Below, in pieces: positions 48,912 to 59,212 of a stretch of 64,000 bases of DNA. The position numbers were made by a program, and so were the translations under genes. Below the pieces are notes generated by a model. It searched no databases and was not told the origin of the DNA. It saw only the letters and a list, made by a program, of their open reading frames with translations. Position 1 is the first letter of the stretch, and every line of letters begins with the position of its first letter. Source of the stretch: Pseudomonas sp. PDM16 (GTDB lineage Bacteria > Pseudomonadota > Gammaproteobacteria > Pseudomonadales > Pseudomonadaceae); NCBI RefSeq assembly GCF_014851865.1, contig NZ_JACVAM010000002.1, positions 558,001 through 622,000 of the forward strand, written 5' to 3'.

Positions 48912-50858
48912 TCAGGCGTTGCGGATCAGTTTGCGCAGGGCAAAACGGTTGGGGTGGCAGGCTTCGGCAACGGCGCGGGGCACGGGCAACGGTTCATCGT
49001 TCAGCCAGGCGGCCAGCAGCTCGCCGCATAGCGGTGCGCTGATCAGCCCGCGCGAGCCATGGCCGCTGTTGACGTACAGGCCCTCCAACCAGGGACAGGG
49101 AGTCTCCGGTACCTGGCGGGCATCCTTGGCCAGTACCGCGTAGGCCTCGGCGAAGGTGGCCGCATCGGCCAGCGGGCCGACGATCGGAAGGTAGTCCGGG
49201 CTGGTGCAGCGGAAGGCGGCACGGCCTTCCAACTGCTCGGGGTCGAGTCGGTCGGCCTGCAGGCGTTCGGTCAGATCGGTGGAGATTTCCCGCAGCAGAT
49301 CGAGGTTGCTCGCATGCTCGGCGGCAGTGGGGGTGGTTTCTTCGCTGTGGAAGTCGAAGCTGGCGCCCAGCGTATGTTCACCGTGGCGCACTGGCGCCAC
49401 GTAGCCCTCGGCGCACAGTACACAGTTCAGTGCGGCGCTGGCTTCGGTTTGTGGCAAGCGGGTGATCTGTCCACGAATGCGCTTGAGCGGCAGGTCGGCG
49501 AAGCGCCGCACCTCGGCGGCACCGGCCAGGATCGCCACGGGTGCGGCGGCCAGCAGGCGCTCGCCGTCCAGGGCCTGCCACTGGCCCGCGACACGGCGCA
49601 GGTCGAGGGCTTCGCTGTGCAGTTGCAGGCGGATATTCGGATGGTTGGCCAGTGTGCGGCACAACGCGGGTGGATGCACCCAACCGGCCTGCGGATAGAA
49701 CAGGCCACCTGCAGAAAGGCCAATGCCGGCAATGGCTTCGGCCTGCTGTTGGTCCAGTGACTGCAACAGATCTGCTGGGAAGGCCCCGGCCAGTTTGGCC
49801 TGGCGCTCGGCCTCCTTGGCGTCGAAGGCCAGTTGCAAGACGCCGCAGGCGGACCAATCCTGAGGCTGCAGGCGTTGCAACAGGCGGCGGGTATGGCCGA
49901 AGCCGGACAGCACCAATTGCGATAGCGCGGTGCCGTGGGCGGAGAGCTTGAGGTAGAGAACCCCCTGAGGATTGCCCGAAGCCTCCTGGGCAATCTGGTC
50001 GTGACGCTCGAGCAGGGTTACCTGCCAGCCACGGGCGGCGAGGCTGGCAGCGGTAGCGCAGCCGGCCATGCCGGCGCCAATTACCAGCGCTTCGCGTCGT
50101 GCGGGATGCGGTGGGCGGGCATACCAGGGTTTGGTTTCATTGCTGGCCTGGCCCTGGTAGAGGCCGGTGAGAATCTCCCATTTCTTGCCGTAGCCGGGCA
50201 CTCGCTGCATGGCGAAACCGGCAGCGATCAACCCACGGCGTACATGGCCGGTACTGGTGAAGGTTGCCAGGCTGGTGTCGGCGGTGGATAACCGTGCAAG
50301 TTGGGCGTACAGCTCGTCGTTCCACATCTGCGGGTTTTTCGCCGGTGCAAAGCCGTCAAGGAACCAGGTATCGATGCGTGCATCCAGCTGTGGCAGCTGT
50401 TCCAGCACATCGCCGATCAGCAGGGTCAGCACTACTCGGCCACCGGCCAGCACCAGGCGCTGGAAGCCTGGATGAATCGCCACGTACTGCTCCAGCAACT
50501 GATCTGCCCAAGGCGCTAGCTCCGGCCACAGGGTCAGGGCGCGGGCCAGGTCCGTCGGCGTCAGGGGATATTTCTCGACGCTGACGAAATGCAGTTGCGC
50601 GGTAGCGGGGGCCAGTTGGTCGAACAGTTGCCAGGTGCAGAGGAAGTTTGTGCCGGTGCCGAATCCGGTCTCGCCGATGACCAGGCGACCATCGGCAGGC
50701 AGCGCGGCGAAGCGTGTGGCCAGGTCATTGCCAGCGATGAATACATGACGGGTTTCGCCCAGCCCATCGTGATGGGCGAAGTACACGTCGCCGAACTGGC
50801 GTGACAATGGCTGGCCTTGTTCGTCCCAGTCGATCTGGGCATGCGGGGAGTCGGTCAT
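48912..50858 (-). CDS. mnmC: Bifunctional tRNA wobble-uridine modification protein MnmC
   Basis: This 648-residue fusion has an N-terminal SAM methyltransferase (residues about 1-235: FGTGTNFLCTWQLF, WFLDGFAPAKNPQMW). The C-terminal FAD oxidoreductase has ALVIGAGMAGCATAASLAARGWQVTLLERHD and GHGSRGLISAPLCGELLAAWL. It finishes mnm5s2U at the wobble position of several tRNAs (cmnm5 to nm5 to mnm5). The ATG at 50858 is supported by a TACAAT -10 box on the minus strand at 50885-50890. Confidence 0.95.
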   Translation of the reverse strand: MTDSPHAQIDWDEQGQPLSRQFGDVYFAHHDGLGETRHVFIAGNDLATRFAALPADGRLVIGETGFGTGTNFLCTWQLFDQLAPATAQLHFVSVEKYPLTPTDLARALTLWPELAPWADQLLEQYVAIHPGFQRLVLAGGRVVLTLLIGDVLEQLPQLDARIDTWFLDGFAPAKNPQMWNDELYAQLARLSTADTSLATFTSTGHVRRGLIAAGFAMQRVPGYGKKWEILTGLYQGQASNETKPWYARPPHPARREALVIGAGMAGCATAASLAARGWQVTLLERHDQIAQEASGNPQGVLYLKLSAHGTALSQLVLSGFGHTRRLLQRLQPQDWSACGVLQLAFDAKEAERQAKLAGAFPADLLQSLDQQQAEAIAGIGLSAGGLFYPQAGWVHPPALCRTLANHPNIRLQLHSEALDLRRVAGQWQALDGERLLAAAPVAILAGAAEVRRFADLPLKRIRGQITRLPQTEASAALNCVLCAEGYVAPVRHGEHTLGASFDFHSEETTPTAAEHASNLDLLREISTDLTERLQADRLDPEQLEGRAAFRCTSPDYLPIVGPLADAATFAEAYAVLAKDARQVPETPCPWLEGLYVNSGHGSRGLISAPLCGELLAAWLNDEPLPVPRAVAEACHPNRFALRKLIRNA

Positions 50859-50884
50859 CGGGGTACCCGGGCAGGAGGTGCGGC

Positions 50885-50890
50885 ATTGTA
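50885..50890 (-). promoter_or_regulatory. -10 box of mnmC promoter
   Basis: On the minus strand this reads TACAAT in GTTACAATGCCGC, 26 bases before the mnmC ATG. A weaker TAGGCT for the divergent PPK2 gene is at 50920-50925 on the plus strand. Confidence 0.5.
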
Positions 50891-50951
50891 ACGACATGCC
50901 CAAACCGGCGGTGATCCGCTAGGCTGGGCAAATCGACGCACGGAGGTAAGC

Positions 50952-52439
50952 ATGTTCGAATCCGCCGAACTGGGGCACAAGATCGACGAGGACGATTACG
51001 AGAAAGAAGTGCCGGCATTGCGCGAGGCGTTGCTGGAGGCACAGTTCGAGCTGCAGCAGCAGGGGCGCTTTCCGGTGATCATCCTGATCAACGGCATCGA
51101 GGGTGCCGGCAAGGGTGAGACGGTCAAGCTGCTCAACGAGTGGATGGACCCACGGCTCATCCAGGTCAGCACATTCGATGTGCAGACCGACGAGGAGCTG
51201 GCGCGGCCGCCTGCCTGGCGCTTCTGGCGTCAGTTGCCGCCCAAGGGGCGGATCGGCATCTTCTTCGGCAACTGGTACAGCCAGATGATCCAGGGCCGTG
51301 TGCACGGCCACTTCAAGGATGCGGTACTGGATCAGGCCATCGATGGTGCCCTGGCGTTGGAGCAGATGCTTTGTGACGAGGGGGCACTGGTCTTCAAGTT
51401 CTGGTTTCACCTGTCCAAGAAGCAGATGAAGAAGCGCCTCGAGGAGTTGCACGGCGACCCGCAGCGCGCCTGGCAGATCAGCCCGCTGGACTGGCAGCAG
51501 TCGAAGACCTACGACAAGTTCGTGCGCCATGGCGAGCGGGTGTTGCGTCGTAGCAGTCGGGATTTCGCGCCCTGGTATGTGGTGGAGGGGTGCGACCAGA
51601 ATTATCGCAACCTGACGGTGGGTCGCATTCTGCTGGACGGCCTGCAGGCCGCGCTCAAGAGCAAGGTTCGCATCGTCTCCCATCCGCACCTGGCACCGAT
51701 GGTTGCCAACCTCGACCACCGAGGCCTGTTGGACAGCCTGGACCTGTCGCAGCGGCTGGAAAAAGATGCCTACAAGAACATGCTCGAGGCCGAGCAGGCA
51801 CGCCTGGCCGTGTTGATGCGCGACAAACGAATGCGCCGACATGCCCTGGTTGCGGTGTTCGAGGGTAACGACGCTGCTGGCAAGGGGGGGGCCATCCGGC
51901 GGGTGGCGGCAGCGCTGGACCCGCGCCAGTACCGCATCGTGCCTATCGCCGCGCCGACCGAAGAGGAGCGTGCCCAGCCCTATCTGTGGCGTTTCTGGCG
52001 ACACATCCCGGCGCGTGGCAAGTTCACCGTGTTCGACCGCTCCTGGTATGGGCGGGTGCTGGTGGAGCGTGTAGAGGGCTTCTGTGAGCCGGCGGACTGG
52101 CTGCGCGCCTACGGCGAGATCAACGATTTCGAGGAACAGCTGACCAATGCCGGCGTGGTGCTGGTGAAGTTCTGGCTGGCCATCGACGAGGACGAACAGT
52201 TCAAGCGTTTCAAGGAACGCGAGCAGATAGCCTTCAAGCGCTTCAAGATAACCGACGAGGACTGGCGCAACCGCGAGAAATGGGGGGACTACCGCGACGC
52301 GGTAGGTGACATGGTCGACCGAACCAGTACTTCCATCGCACCCTGGACCCTGGTCGAGGCCAACGACAAGCGCTTTGCCCGGGGCAAGGTACTACGCACC
52401 ATCAACGATGCGCTGGAAAAGGCCTTCGCTGCCGACTGA
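50952..52439 (+). CDS. pap: Polyphosphate:AMP phosphotransferase (two-domain class II PPK2)
   Basis: This 495-residue protein has two tandem PPK2 domains. The N-terminal P-loop is INGIEGAGKGETVKLL and the C-terminal one FEGNDAAGKGGAIRRV; the second also has FDRSWYGRVLVERVEGF, the usual catalytic-domain lid. Class II two-domain PPK2 proteins phosphorylate AMP to ADP with polyphosphate; the N-terminal domain is usually inactive. ACGGAGGTAAGC precedes the ATG. It is divergent from mnmC, as in other Pseudomonas. Confidence 0.93.
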   Translation: MFESAELGHKIDEDDYEKEVPALREALLEAQFELQQQGRFPVIILINGIEGAGKGETVKLLNEWMDPRLIQVSTFDVQTDEELARPPAWRFWRQLPPKGRIGIFFGNWYSQMIQGRVHGHFKDAVLDQAIDGALALEQMLCDEGALVFKFWFHLSKKQMKKRLEELHGDPQRAWQISPLDWQQSKTYDKFVRHGERVLRRSSRDFAPWYVVEGCDQNYRNLTVGRILLDGLQAALKSKVRIVSHPHLAPMVANLDHRGLLDSLDLSQRLEKDAYKNMLEAEQARLAVLMRDKRMRRHALVAVFEGNDAAGKGGAIRRVAAALDPRQYRIVPIAAPTEEERAQPYLWRFWRHIPARGKFTVFDRSWYGRVLVERVEGFCEPADWLRAYGEINDFEEQLTNAGVVLVKFWLAIDEDEQFKRFKEREQIAFKRFKITDEDWRNREKWGDYRDAVGDMVDRTSTSIAPWTLVEANDKRFARGKVLRTINDALEKAFAAD

Positions 52440-52442
52440 GGA

Positions 52443-52652
52443 TCAGTAGGCGCGGGTTTCGAGGATGTCGTCGGCCTGCTGCTGGCGCCGGATGTAGAGG
52501 GCGATGTCCCGCTCGGCGTCGATGCGAGTGAAGTACGGCCCCTCTAGAGTGCCCTCGCGGGTGGCGAAGAAGTACTGGCCGTTGACGGCACTGATCCGTT
52601 CGCTTCGGTAGTGGGTGCTTGGGCTGGGGTCCACGGTACGTTGACCGAACAT
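52443..52652 (-). CDS. Small conserved Pseudomonas-type protein (possibly DUF6316)
   Basis: This is a 69-residue soluble protein: a variable start (MFGQRTVDPSPSTHYRSERI), then VNGQYFFATREGTLEGPYFTRIDAERDIALYIRRQ. The 'F.TREG...GPF..R..A' pattern is that of small Pseudomonas proteins that I tentatively place in DUF6316. AGGAGG lies 6 bases before the ATG, strong support for a real gene. It converges on the PPK2 gene with 3 bases between the stops. Confidence 0.75.
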   Translation of the reverse strand: MFGQRTVDPSPSTHYRSERISAVNGQYFFATREGTLEGPYFTRIDAERDIALYIRRQQQADDILETRAY

Positions 52653-52821
52653 GACGAAACCTCCTGTAGTCAGGGTGCACTGTTTTTAGTGTAGTGGGGG
52701 CTGTCGAGCGCATCGGGGTAAACGACGGGTGGTCATTTTTTAGCCACTTTTCTCCGCTCACGGCACAGTTTCTTCTTGTCCGCGAGGTCAACTGTGGCTG
52801 TGAGCTGGTAGTGCCTGCGCC

Positions 52822-52827
52822 TACAAT
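52822..52827 (+). promoter_or_regulatory. -10 box of EamA transporter gene
   Basis: TACAAT in CCTACAATGGTCGCC, 36 bases before the ATG at 52863. It excludes the overlapping long frame that starts at 52694. Confidence 0.45.
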
Positions 52828-52862
52828 GGTCGCCTTTTGCGCTGTCGCGTTTCGAGGCTGTC

Positions 52863-53828
52863 ATGCACGTTTCCTCCGGCCGCTGGCTCTATGGCCTGCT
52901 GCTCGCCCTGACCACAGCGGTGCTCTGGGGCATCTTGCCGATCAAGCTCAAGGAAGTGCTGCAGGTGATGGATCCGGTCACCGTCACCTGGTATCGCCTG
53001 CTGGTCTCGGGGCTGCTGTTGCTGGTCTGGCTGACCGCTACCAGACGCCTGCCGCGCTTCGCTCCGTTGGGGCGCCGCGGTCACGGTCTGCTGGTATTGG
53101 CCATCGCCGGACTGACCAGCAATTACGTGCTGTACCTGATCGGCCTGAACATGCTCAGTCCCGGCACTACCCAACTGGTTATCCAGATGGCGCCGATACT
53201 GTTTCTGGTCGCCAGCCTGATCGTATTCCGCGAGTCCTTCAGCGTCGGGCAGGCCATCGGGATGGGCATCCTGCTGCTGGGCTTCGGCCTGTTCTTCAAC
53301 CAGCGTCTGGAAGAGCTGTTCACGTCGTTGACCACCTACACTGCCGGTGTGCTGGTGATCCTGCTGGCAGCATTCCTCTGGGTGTTCTACGGCCTGGCGC
53401 AGAAGCAGCTGCTGACTCAATGGAGCTCGCAGCAGATCATGATGGTGATCTATCTGGCCTGCGCTTTGCTGCTGTCACCCTGGGCGCACCCCATGCAGGT
53501 GCTGCAGCTCAGTCCGTTGCAAGGCTGGCTGCTACTGGCCTGCTGTCTGAACACACTGGTGGCCTACGGTGCCTTCGCCGAGGCGCTGGCGCACTGGGAG
53601 GCGTCGCGGGTCAGCGCCACCCTGTCGATAACCCCGTTGGTCACCTTCGTCGCCGTGGCCCTGGCCGCCGTCTGGTGGCCGGACCACGTGCAGCCGGAGC
53701 AGATCAATCTGCTCGGCTACGGTGGCGCGCTGCTGGTGGTGATGGGCTCGGCACTGACTGCCCTCGGCCCGTCGTTGCTGGCCGGCTGGCGAGCCCGCAG
53801 GGCCCGTACATCCTTCGTCAGGCCCTGA
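52863..53828 (+). CDS. EamA/DMT-family transporter, RarD-like
   Basis: This is a 321-residue drug/metabolite transporter with ten helices in two EamA repeats. ALTTAVLWGILPIKLKEVLQVMDPVTVTWYRLL is typical of the RarD-like branch and YAGVLVILLAAFLWVFYGLAQKQLL-type sequence starts the second repeat. The substrate is unknown. The C-terminal 11 bases overlap the convergent oxidoreductase gene. Confidence 0.88.
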   Translation: MHVSSGRWLYGLLLALTTAVLWGILPIKLKEVLQVMDPVTVTWYRLLVSGLLLLVWLTATRRLPRFAPLGRRGHGLLVLAIAGLTSNYVLYLIGLNMLSPGTTQLVIQMAPILFLVASLIVFRESFSVGQAIGMGILLLGFGLFFNQRLEELFTSLTTYTAGVLVILLAAFLWVFYGLAQKQLLTQWSSQQIMMVIYLACALLLSPWAHPMQVLQLSPLQGWLLLACCLNTLVAYGAFAEALAHWEASRVSATLSITPLVTFVAVALAAVWWPDHVQPEQINLLGYGGALLVVMGSALTALGPSLLAGWRARRARTSFVRP

Positions 53829-54438
53829 CGCCGAGGCTCTCCGCCTTGCGCAACCAACCCTGGCGTTGCTCCTCGGATGAGGGGCGTACCGGCGCGAACT
53901 CGGTCAGGCGGCGTGTCTTGATGCCGCAGAAACCGAGAATGGTGCGCACCATCTGCCGGTGCGCCGGCGCGCCGTAGATCCAGCGGAAGTACCAGGGCGG
54001 CGTATCCAGGGTCACCAGCAGGTCGGCGGTGCGACCGGTCAGCAGCTTGTCCCACAGCTGCGAGCGGTTGCGGTACTTGAAGGCGAAGCCGGGCAGAAAA
54101 GTGCGGTCGAAGAAGCCTTTGAGCAGCGCGGGAATGCCGCCCCACCAGACCGGATAGACGAACACCAGGTGCTCGGCCCAGTGGATCTGCCGCTGCGCCT
54201 CCAGCAGGTCCGGCTCCAGTGCCTGGTTCTGCCCATAGCCCTCGCGCAGGATGGGGTCGAACTGCAGATCGCCGAGTCGGATCTGGCGCACTACATGGCC
54301 CTTTCCGCGCGCACCATTGGAGTACGCCTCGGCGATTGCGTGGCACAGACTGTCCTGCTTGGGCGTGCCGAGAATCATCAGAATGCGCTTGCCATCCCCC
54401 TCCAGCGGAGTCGCGCCGCTCTTCGCCTCGTCAACCAT
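53818..54438 (-). CDS. Flavodoxin-fold NAD(P)H-dependent oxidoreductase
   Basis: This is a 206-residue KefF/NQO1-like flavoprotein: [21 protein letters not shown] (FMN phosphate loop), [29 protein letters not shown] and [20 protein letters not shown]. Members reduce quinones with NAD(P)H or regulate KefC-type efflux; which applies is not clear. The ATG at 54438 lies inside the last codons of fumC (ATGGTTGA), so the two are translationally coupled. Confidence 0.87.
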   Translation of the reverse strand: MVDEAKSGATPLEGDGKRILMILGTPKQDSLCHAIAEAYSNGARGKGHVVRQIRLGDLQFDPILREGYGQNQALEPDLLEAQRQIHWAEHLVFVYPVWWGGIPALLKGFFDRTFLPGFAFKYRNRSQLWDKLLTGRTADLLVTLDTPPWYFRWIYGAPAHRQMVRTILGFCGIKTRRLTEFAPVRPSSEEQRQGWLRKAESLGVRA

Positions 54439-55825
54439 TCTGTCCGGACTCCAGCATGTTTTCCGGACGAACCCAGGCATCGAACTCCTCGTTGCTCAGG
54501 TGGCCCAGCGCTAGCGCTGCCTCGCGCAGGCTGAGCCCTTCGGCATAGGCCTTCTTGGCGATTTCGGCGGCCTTGTCGTAGCCGATGTGAGGGTTCAGTG
54601 CCGTTACCAGCATCAGTCCGCGCTCCAGGTGCTCGGCCATCTGCCGGGCGTCCGGTTCCAGCCCGGCCACGCAGTGCTGGGCGAAGTTGCGGCAGCCGTC
54701 GGCCAGCAGGCGCGTGGACTGCAGCAGGTTGTGGATGATCACCGGCTTGAACACGTTGAGCTGAAGGTGGCCCTGGCTGGCGGCGAAGGCGATGGTACTG
54801 TCGTTGCCCAGCACCTGGCAGGCCAGCATGGACAGCGCCTCGCACTGGGTCGGGTTGACCTTGCCGGGCATAATCGAGCTGCCCGGCTCGTTGGCCGGGA
54901 GCTTGACTTCGGCGAAGCCGGCGCGTGGGCCGGAGCCCAGCAGGCGCAGATCGTTGGCGATCTTCATCAGTGCCACGGCAAGGGTCTTCAGCGCACCGGA
55001 GAGCGCGGTCAGCGGCTCGTGGCCGGCAAGCGCCGCGAACTTGTTGGGTGCCGAGACGAAGGGCAGGCCGGACAGTGCCGCCAGCTCGGCGGCCATGGCC
55101 TCGGAGAAGCCTTTCGGGGCATTCAGCCCGGTGCCGACGGCTGTGCCGCCCTGGGCCAGTTCACAGACGGCAGGCAGGGTGGCGCGGATGGCCTTCTCGG
55201 CATAGTCGAGTTGGGCGACGAAAGCCGACAGCTCCTGGCCGAAGGTCACCGGTGTGGCATCCATCAGGTGGGTACGACCGGTCTTCACCAGGTGCATGTG
55301 CCGGTGCGATTGCTCCGCCAGCGTGCCGGAAAGCTCGGCGATGGCTGGCAGCAACTGGTGCTGCACGGCCTGCACGGCAGCAATATGCATGGCGGTGGGG
55401 AAGCTGTCATTGGAGCTCTGCGCGCGGTTGACGTGGTCGTTGGGGTGCACCGGGCTCTTGCCGCCGCGCCCTTTTCCGGCCAGTTCGTTGGCGCGGCCGG
55501 CGATCACCTCGTTGACGTTCATATTGCTCTGGGTGCCGCTGCCGGTCTGCCAGACCACCAGGGGAAATTGCGTATCGTGCTGGCCGGCCAGTACTTCGTC
55601 GGCGACCTGCTCGATCAGCCGGGCGACGTCCGGGGGCAGGTCGCCGATGCGATTGTTGACCCGCGCCGCGGCCTTCTTGATCAATGCCAGTGCATGCACC
55701 ACGGCCAGTGGCATATGTTGGTCGCCGATGGCGAAATTGACCAGCGAGCGTTGCGTCTGGGCGCCCCAGTAGGCGTCTTCGGGTACTTCGATGGCACCGA
55801 TGCTGTCGGTTTCGATACGGCTCAT
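54431..55825 (-). CDS. fumC: Class II fumarate hydratase
   Basis: This is a 464-residue Fum[62 protein letters not shown] and the superfamily signature [11 protein letters not shown]. It hydrates fumarate to malate in the TCA cycle without an iron-sulfur cluster. The ATG at 55825 gives the usual N-terminus; the ORF back to 55888 is an extension. Confidence 0.95.
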   Translation of the reverse strand: MSRIETDSIGAIEVPEDAYWGAQTQRSLVNFAIGDQHMPLAVVHALALIKKAAARVNNRIGDLPPDVARLIEQVADEVLAGQHDTQFPLVVWQTGSGTQSNMNVNEVIAGRANELAGKGRGGKSPVHPNDHVNRAQSSNDSFPTAMHIAAVQAVQHQLLPAIAELSGTLAEQSHRHMHLVKTGRTHLMDATPVTFGQELSAFVAQLDYAEKAIRATLPAVCELAQGGTAVGTGLNAPKGFSEAMAAELAALSGLPFVSAPNKFAALAGHEPLTALSGALKTLAVALMKIANDLRLLGSGPRAGFAEVKLPANEPGSSIMPGKVNPTQCEALSMLACQVLGNDSTIAFAASQGHLQLNVFKPVIIHNLLQSTRLLADGCRNFAQHCVAGLEPDARQMAEHLERGLMLVTALNPHIGYDKAAEIAKKAYAEGLSLREAALALGHLSNEEFDAWVRPENMLESGQNG

Positions 55826-55902
55826 GGACTGTCTCCGGACTGTTTCCGGCAGTTTAGGCCGCCGGAGGTGTGACGGGTTCCCCGGCATCTCTATCGAGAC
55901 GA

Positions 55903-56913
55903 CTACCAGCGGGCGTGGGTCGAACCGAGCCAGCCACAGGCGCCGTTGACCGGGACCTTCTCACCCTGCGGGCCGCGCAGCAAGCCGTCGAAGTGGCCAA
56001 ACCACTGGCGTGTATCGGCGTAGAAGGGGCCGAGTCGAGGGCAGGCCTGGTGCAGCTGGCGAGGCGAGAAGTTGAGATCGACCTGGCCATCGTCGCTATG
56101 CAGACGCCAGGGTTCCAGCGAACTCTGTGACCCCTGCTCGATGTGAACCGGCTCTTCCAGATGCAGCAGCTCGCCGCCGAACCACAGCGCGTTTTCCGAC
56201 AGGCCGCTGTAGTCGCACCAGCCATTGCCGAAGTTGCCGGCAATGCCTCCCGGCGCGGCGAAGGCGGCGCGGGTCCAGTGGCTTTTCAGTGGCCAGATAC
56301 CTCGGGCGAAGTCCAGCGCGGCGAAGCTCTGTCCTGGCGTGCAGGCGTACTGCTGGCTGCCCAGTTGCACGCTGCCGGAAACGGGGAGGCCCAACTGGCG
56401 ACTGGTGGCGTGAAAGGTGCGCCGACCCATGGGGCAGACCAGATTCACCGACTCCAGGTGCGGAGGGCGCTGGATGTCCAGCGAAACATGCAGAGGCTGG
56501 CCGCCGATATCCGGAGCCACAACGGTGAGGCGTACGGCGTTGCCGCGATCATCGGCGCGCAGCTGCAGGCGATTGTGGTTGAACTCGTGGCTTTCCAGGG
56601 GGGAGTCGGGCAGGTCACAGCCGCGGCCGAAGGGGCGTATCTGGGTGTGGTTGCCTGACTTGCCGCTGCGCAGGTCGAGGAAATAGGCGGCGCCATAGCC
56701 CAGGTAGTCGAGATCGGCGAAGGTCAGCGCCAACATCCAGTCCGGGGTGGTGACACACCAGCGATTCCAGCGTTTGCGACGCCCCCAATGGCTGGGCAGG
56801 GCGCAGTTCACTCGAGGCCGGCTCGACCAGCCGATGGCGTCTTCGGCCAATTGACCGCGGCTGTCGCACAATGGCTGGGGAAGCTCTGGAAGGGGATTGC
56901 TCAGACTGTTCAT
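55903..56913 (-). CDS. DUF2804 family protein
   Basis: This is a 336-residue protein of the DUF2804 family, beta-rich, with no signal peptide. Recognisable segments are [58 protein letters not shown] and [26 protein letters not shown]. The function is unknown; the fold resembles that of lipocalin/CrtC-like hydratase domains. The ATG at 56913 is chosen; ATG 56922 is also in frame. The 264 bases upstream to the DUF2059 gene show only a CAGAAT box at 57140-57145. Confidence 0.82.
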   Translation of the reverse strand: MNSLSNPLPELPQPLCDSRGQLAEDAIGWSSRPRVNCALPSHWGRRKRWNRWCVTTPDWMLALTFADLDYLGYGAAYFLDLRSGKSGNHTQIRPFGRGCDLPDSPLESHEFNHNRLQLRADDRGNAVRLTVVAPDIGGQPLHVSLDIQRPPHLESVNLVCPMGRRTFHATSRQLGLPVSGSVQLGSQQYACTPGQSFAALDFARGIWPLKSHWTRAAFAAPGGIAGNFGNGWCDYSGLSENALWFGGELLHLEEPVHIEQGSQSSLEPWRLHSDDGQVDLNFSPRQLHQACPRLGPFYADTRQWFGHFDGLLRGPQGEKVPVNGACGWLGSTHARW

Positions 56914-57177
56914 TTGCCACATCCATGTGTTGGGCTGGTCGTCCGCAACGCCGACCGTAGCTCCAAAGGATGACAAGAATGCATAGATATCCGCTCTCCC
57001 GGCAAGTCTTGGTACGTCCGACAGAGATGCGGGGCGACGAGCTGGCCTGGATTGCAGGGCTTCCGTTCGGAGTGCGCCATGGCAATTGAGCCGGGCTTCT
57101 GGCCTTCAATGCGAACTTGAGCCCATGGGGCGGTGCGCGCAGAATGGCCGCCCGCGATTTTCCCGAGGATGTAACCC

Positions 57178-57690
57178 ATGACCCGCCTGCGCGCCCTGTT
57201 TTCCTGCCTGCTGCTGGTCGCCAGCGGCCCGCTGCTGGCCGACACACGGATGGCAGCCCCTGCCAGCCACGCCGCCGAGGCCAAGCGCTTCATCGAGATG
57301 AGCCGCGCCGACAAGCTGGCCGTACCGGCGCACATGCAGGTGCGCCAGATGTTCGCCCAGCGTTTTGCCCAGGCCGGCGGCAGCGAAGCGAAGAAGGCCG
57401 TGCTGGAGCGCTACCAGGCCCAGGCCGATGCGGCCATTGAGCGCGTGGTCGGCAAGGGCAAGCTGGAGTCGGAACTGGTCAGCCTGTATACCGATGCCTT
57501 CACCGAGGCCGAGCTGAAGGAGCTGCTGGCCTTCTACCAGACCCCGGTTGGCCGCAAAGTGCTGGAACAGATGCCGCAACTGATGACCCATGCTGCCCAG
57601 TTGACCCAGGAGCGTCTGCAGCAGGCGGTGCCGGAAGTGGACAAGCTGCTCGGTGAGATGACCGCCGAACTTCAACCCGCCAAGCAGTAA
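57178..57690 (+). CDS. DUF2059 family exported protein
   Basis: This 170-residue protein has a signal peptide (MTRLRALFSCLLLVASGPLLA) and a helical mature part. The DUF2059 core is SLYTDAFTEAELKELLAFYQTPVGRKVLEQMPQL. Function is unknown; members are periplasmic. It lies 12 bases before the bolA gene and shares its transcript, ending at the terminator at 58122-58143. Confidence 0.86.
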   Translation: MTRLRALFSCLLLVASGPLLADTRMAAPASHAAEAKRFIEMSRADKLAVPAHMQVRQMFAQRFAQAGGSEAKKAVLERYQAQADAAIERVVGKGKLESELVSLYTDAFTEAELKELLAFYQTPVGRKVLEQMPQLMTHAAQLTQERLQQAVPEVDKLLGEMTAELQPAKQ

Positions 57691-57702
57691 GGAGCGCCGG
57701 AC

Positions 57703-58017
57703 ATGAGCATGCGCGAAAAGATTCACCAGGCCCTGGCCGACCTGCAGCCCGAGCATCTGGACGTGCAGGACGAGAGCCACATGCACAGCCGTGGCCAGGA
57801 GACCCACTACAAGGCGGTGATCGTCAGCCCGGCGTTCACCGGTCTCAATTCGGTCAAGCGCCATCAGAAGGTCTATGCCACCCTCGGCGAGCTGATGGGC
57901 CAGTTCCACGCCCTGGCGCTGCACACCTATACCCCCGAGGAGTGGATGCAGCAGGGCATGGCGCCGGATTCACCGACCTGCCGCGGTGGCAGCAAGCACG
58001 ATCTACACGGGCATTAA
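57703..58017 (+). CDS. bolA: BolA family protein
   Basis: This is a 104-residue BolA-fold protein: IHQALADLQPEHLDVQDESHMHSRGQETHYKAVIVSPAFTGLNSVKRHQKVYATLGELM, with the metal-ligand His in RHQ, and a short His/Gly tail. BolA proteins bind monothiol glutaredoxins and affect morphology and stationary-phase genes. AAGGAG precedes the ATG. Confidence 0.93.
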   Translation: MSMREKIHQALADLQPEHLDVQDESHMHSRGQETHYKAVIVSPAFTGLNSVKRHQKVYATLGELMGQFHALALHTYTPEEWMQQGMAPDSPTCRGGSKHDLHGH

Positions 58018-58107
58018 CCGCTAAGCTGGCCGGCGCTCGTGCGGTATCTGTGGGCGCGTGCACCGGCCATTGATCCCAGCGACGTGCCCTCAATGGCACG
58101 CCTGAGG

Positions 58108-58113
58108 TAGAAT
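58108..58113 (+). promoter_or_regulatory. -10 box upstream of trhO
   Basis: TAGAAT in GAGGTAGAATCTCC lies just before the bolA terminator hairpin, 83 bases before the trhO ATG. The transcript would start at the hairpin itself, so the two signals overlap. Confidence 0.4.
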
Positions 58114-58121
58114 CTCCACCG

Positions 58122-58143
58122 CGCCGGCCTCAGCCGGCGTTTT
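58122..58143 (+). terminator. Intrinsic terminator after bolA
   Basis: CGCCGGC-CTCA-GCCGGCG followed by TTTT: a 7-base-pair GC stem with a tetraloop and short T run. It overlaps the predicted start of the trhO transcript, where it could also act as a 5' hairpin. Confidence 0.65.
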
Positions 58144-58195
58144 CATTTCATCCCCGGTCCGCCCTTTGCGAGGGCGACCACTGGAGAGAGTCCGC

Positions 58196-59134
58196 ATGAC
58201 CGACAAGATCGTCGTCGCGGCGCTGTACAAGTTCGTCTCCCTGCCGGACTACCAAGCGCTGCGTGAACCCCTGCTGCAAACCCTGCTCGACAACGATGTC
58301 AAAGGCACCCTGCTGCTGGCCGAGGAAGGCATCAACGGCACCGTGTCCGCCAGCCGTGCTGGTATCGACGCGCTGTTCGCCTGGTTCCGCCTGGACCCGC
58401 GCCTGGCCGATGTCGACCACAAGGAATCCTATTGCGACGAGCAGCCGTTCTATCGCACCAAGGTCAAGCTGAAGAAGGAAATCGTCACCCTCGGCGTGCC
58501 GGGCGTGGACCCCAACCAGCGCGTCGGCACCTATGTCGAGCCGCAGGACTGGAACGCCCTGATCAGCGATCCCGAGGTGCTGCTGATCGACACCCGCAAC
58601 GACTATGAAGTGGCCATCGGCACCTTCGAGGGCGCCATCGACCCGAAGACCAAGTCGTTCCGCGAGTTCCCCGACTACATCAAGGCCCACTACGATCCGG
58701 CCAAGCACAAGAAGGTCGCCATGTTCTGCACCGGTGGCATCCGTTGCGAGAAGGCCTCCAGCTACATGCTCGGCGAAGGTTTCGAGGAGGTGTTCCACCT
58801 CAAGGGCGGCATCCTCAAGTACCTCGAAGAGGTGCCGCAGGAGCAGACCAAGTGGCAGGGCGACTGCTTCGTCTTCGATAACCGGGTGACCGTGCGCCAC
58901 GACCTCAGCGAGGGCGACTACGACCAGTGTCATGCCTGCCGCAACCCGATTTCCGTCGAGGACCGGCAGAGCCAGCACTACTCGCCCGGCATCAGCTGCC
59001 CGCACTGCTGGGACTCGCTGCCAGAGAAGACCCGCGTGGCTGCCCGCGAACGGCAGAAACAGATCGAGATCGCTCAGGCGCGCAACCTGCCGCACCCGAT
59101 CGGCTTCAACTACAAGGCACTGCAGGAAGGCTGA
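58196..59134 (+). CDS. trhO: tRNA uridine(34) hydroxylase TrhO (rhodanese family)
   Basis: This is a 312-residue YceA/TrhO protein. The N-terminal acylphosphatase-like domain has [15 protein letters not shown]. The rhodanese domain has [21 protein letters not shown] and the catalytic Cys in [19 protein letters not shown]-terminal cysteine-rich region ([17 protein letters not shown]) follows. TrhO hydroxylates U34 of several tRNAs in an oxygen-dependent way. The ATG at 58196 follows GGAGAGAGTCCGC. Confidence 0.94.
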   Translation: MTDKIVVAALYKFVSLPDYQALREPLLQTLLDNDVKGTLLLAEEGINGTVSASRAGIDALFAWFRLDPRLADVDHKESYCDEQPFYRTKVKLKKEIVTLGVPGVDPNQRVGTYVEPQDWNALISDPEVLLIDTRNDYEVAIGTFEGAIDPKTKSFREFPDYIKAHYDPAKHKKVAMFCTGGIRCEKASSYMLGEGFEEVFHLKGGILKYLEEVPQEQTKWQGDCFVFDNRVTVRHDLSEGDYDQCHACRNPISVEDRQSQHYSPGISCPHCWDSLPEKTRVAARERQKQIEIAQARNLPHPIGFNYKALQEG

Positions 59135-59212
59135 ACCGCTGCCCCAAATGGCTGCTCTGTACGTACACTGCAGCCATTCCCACCTGTCGCCTGCCGACTA
59201 AGGATCTGCGTC

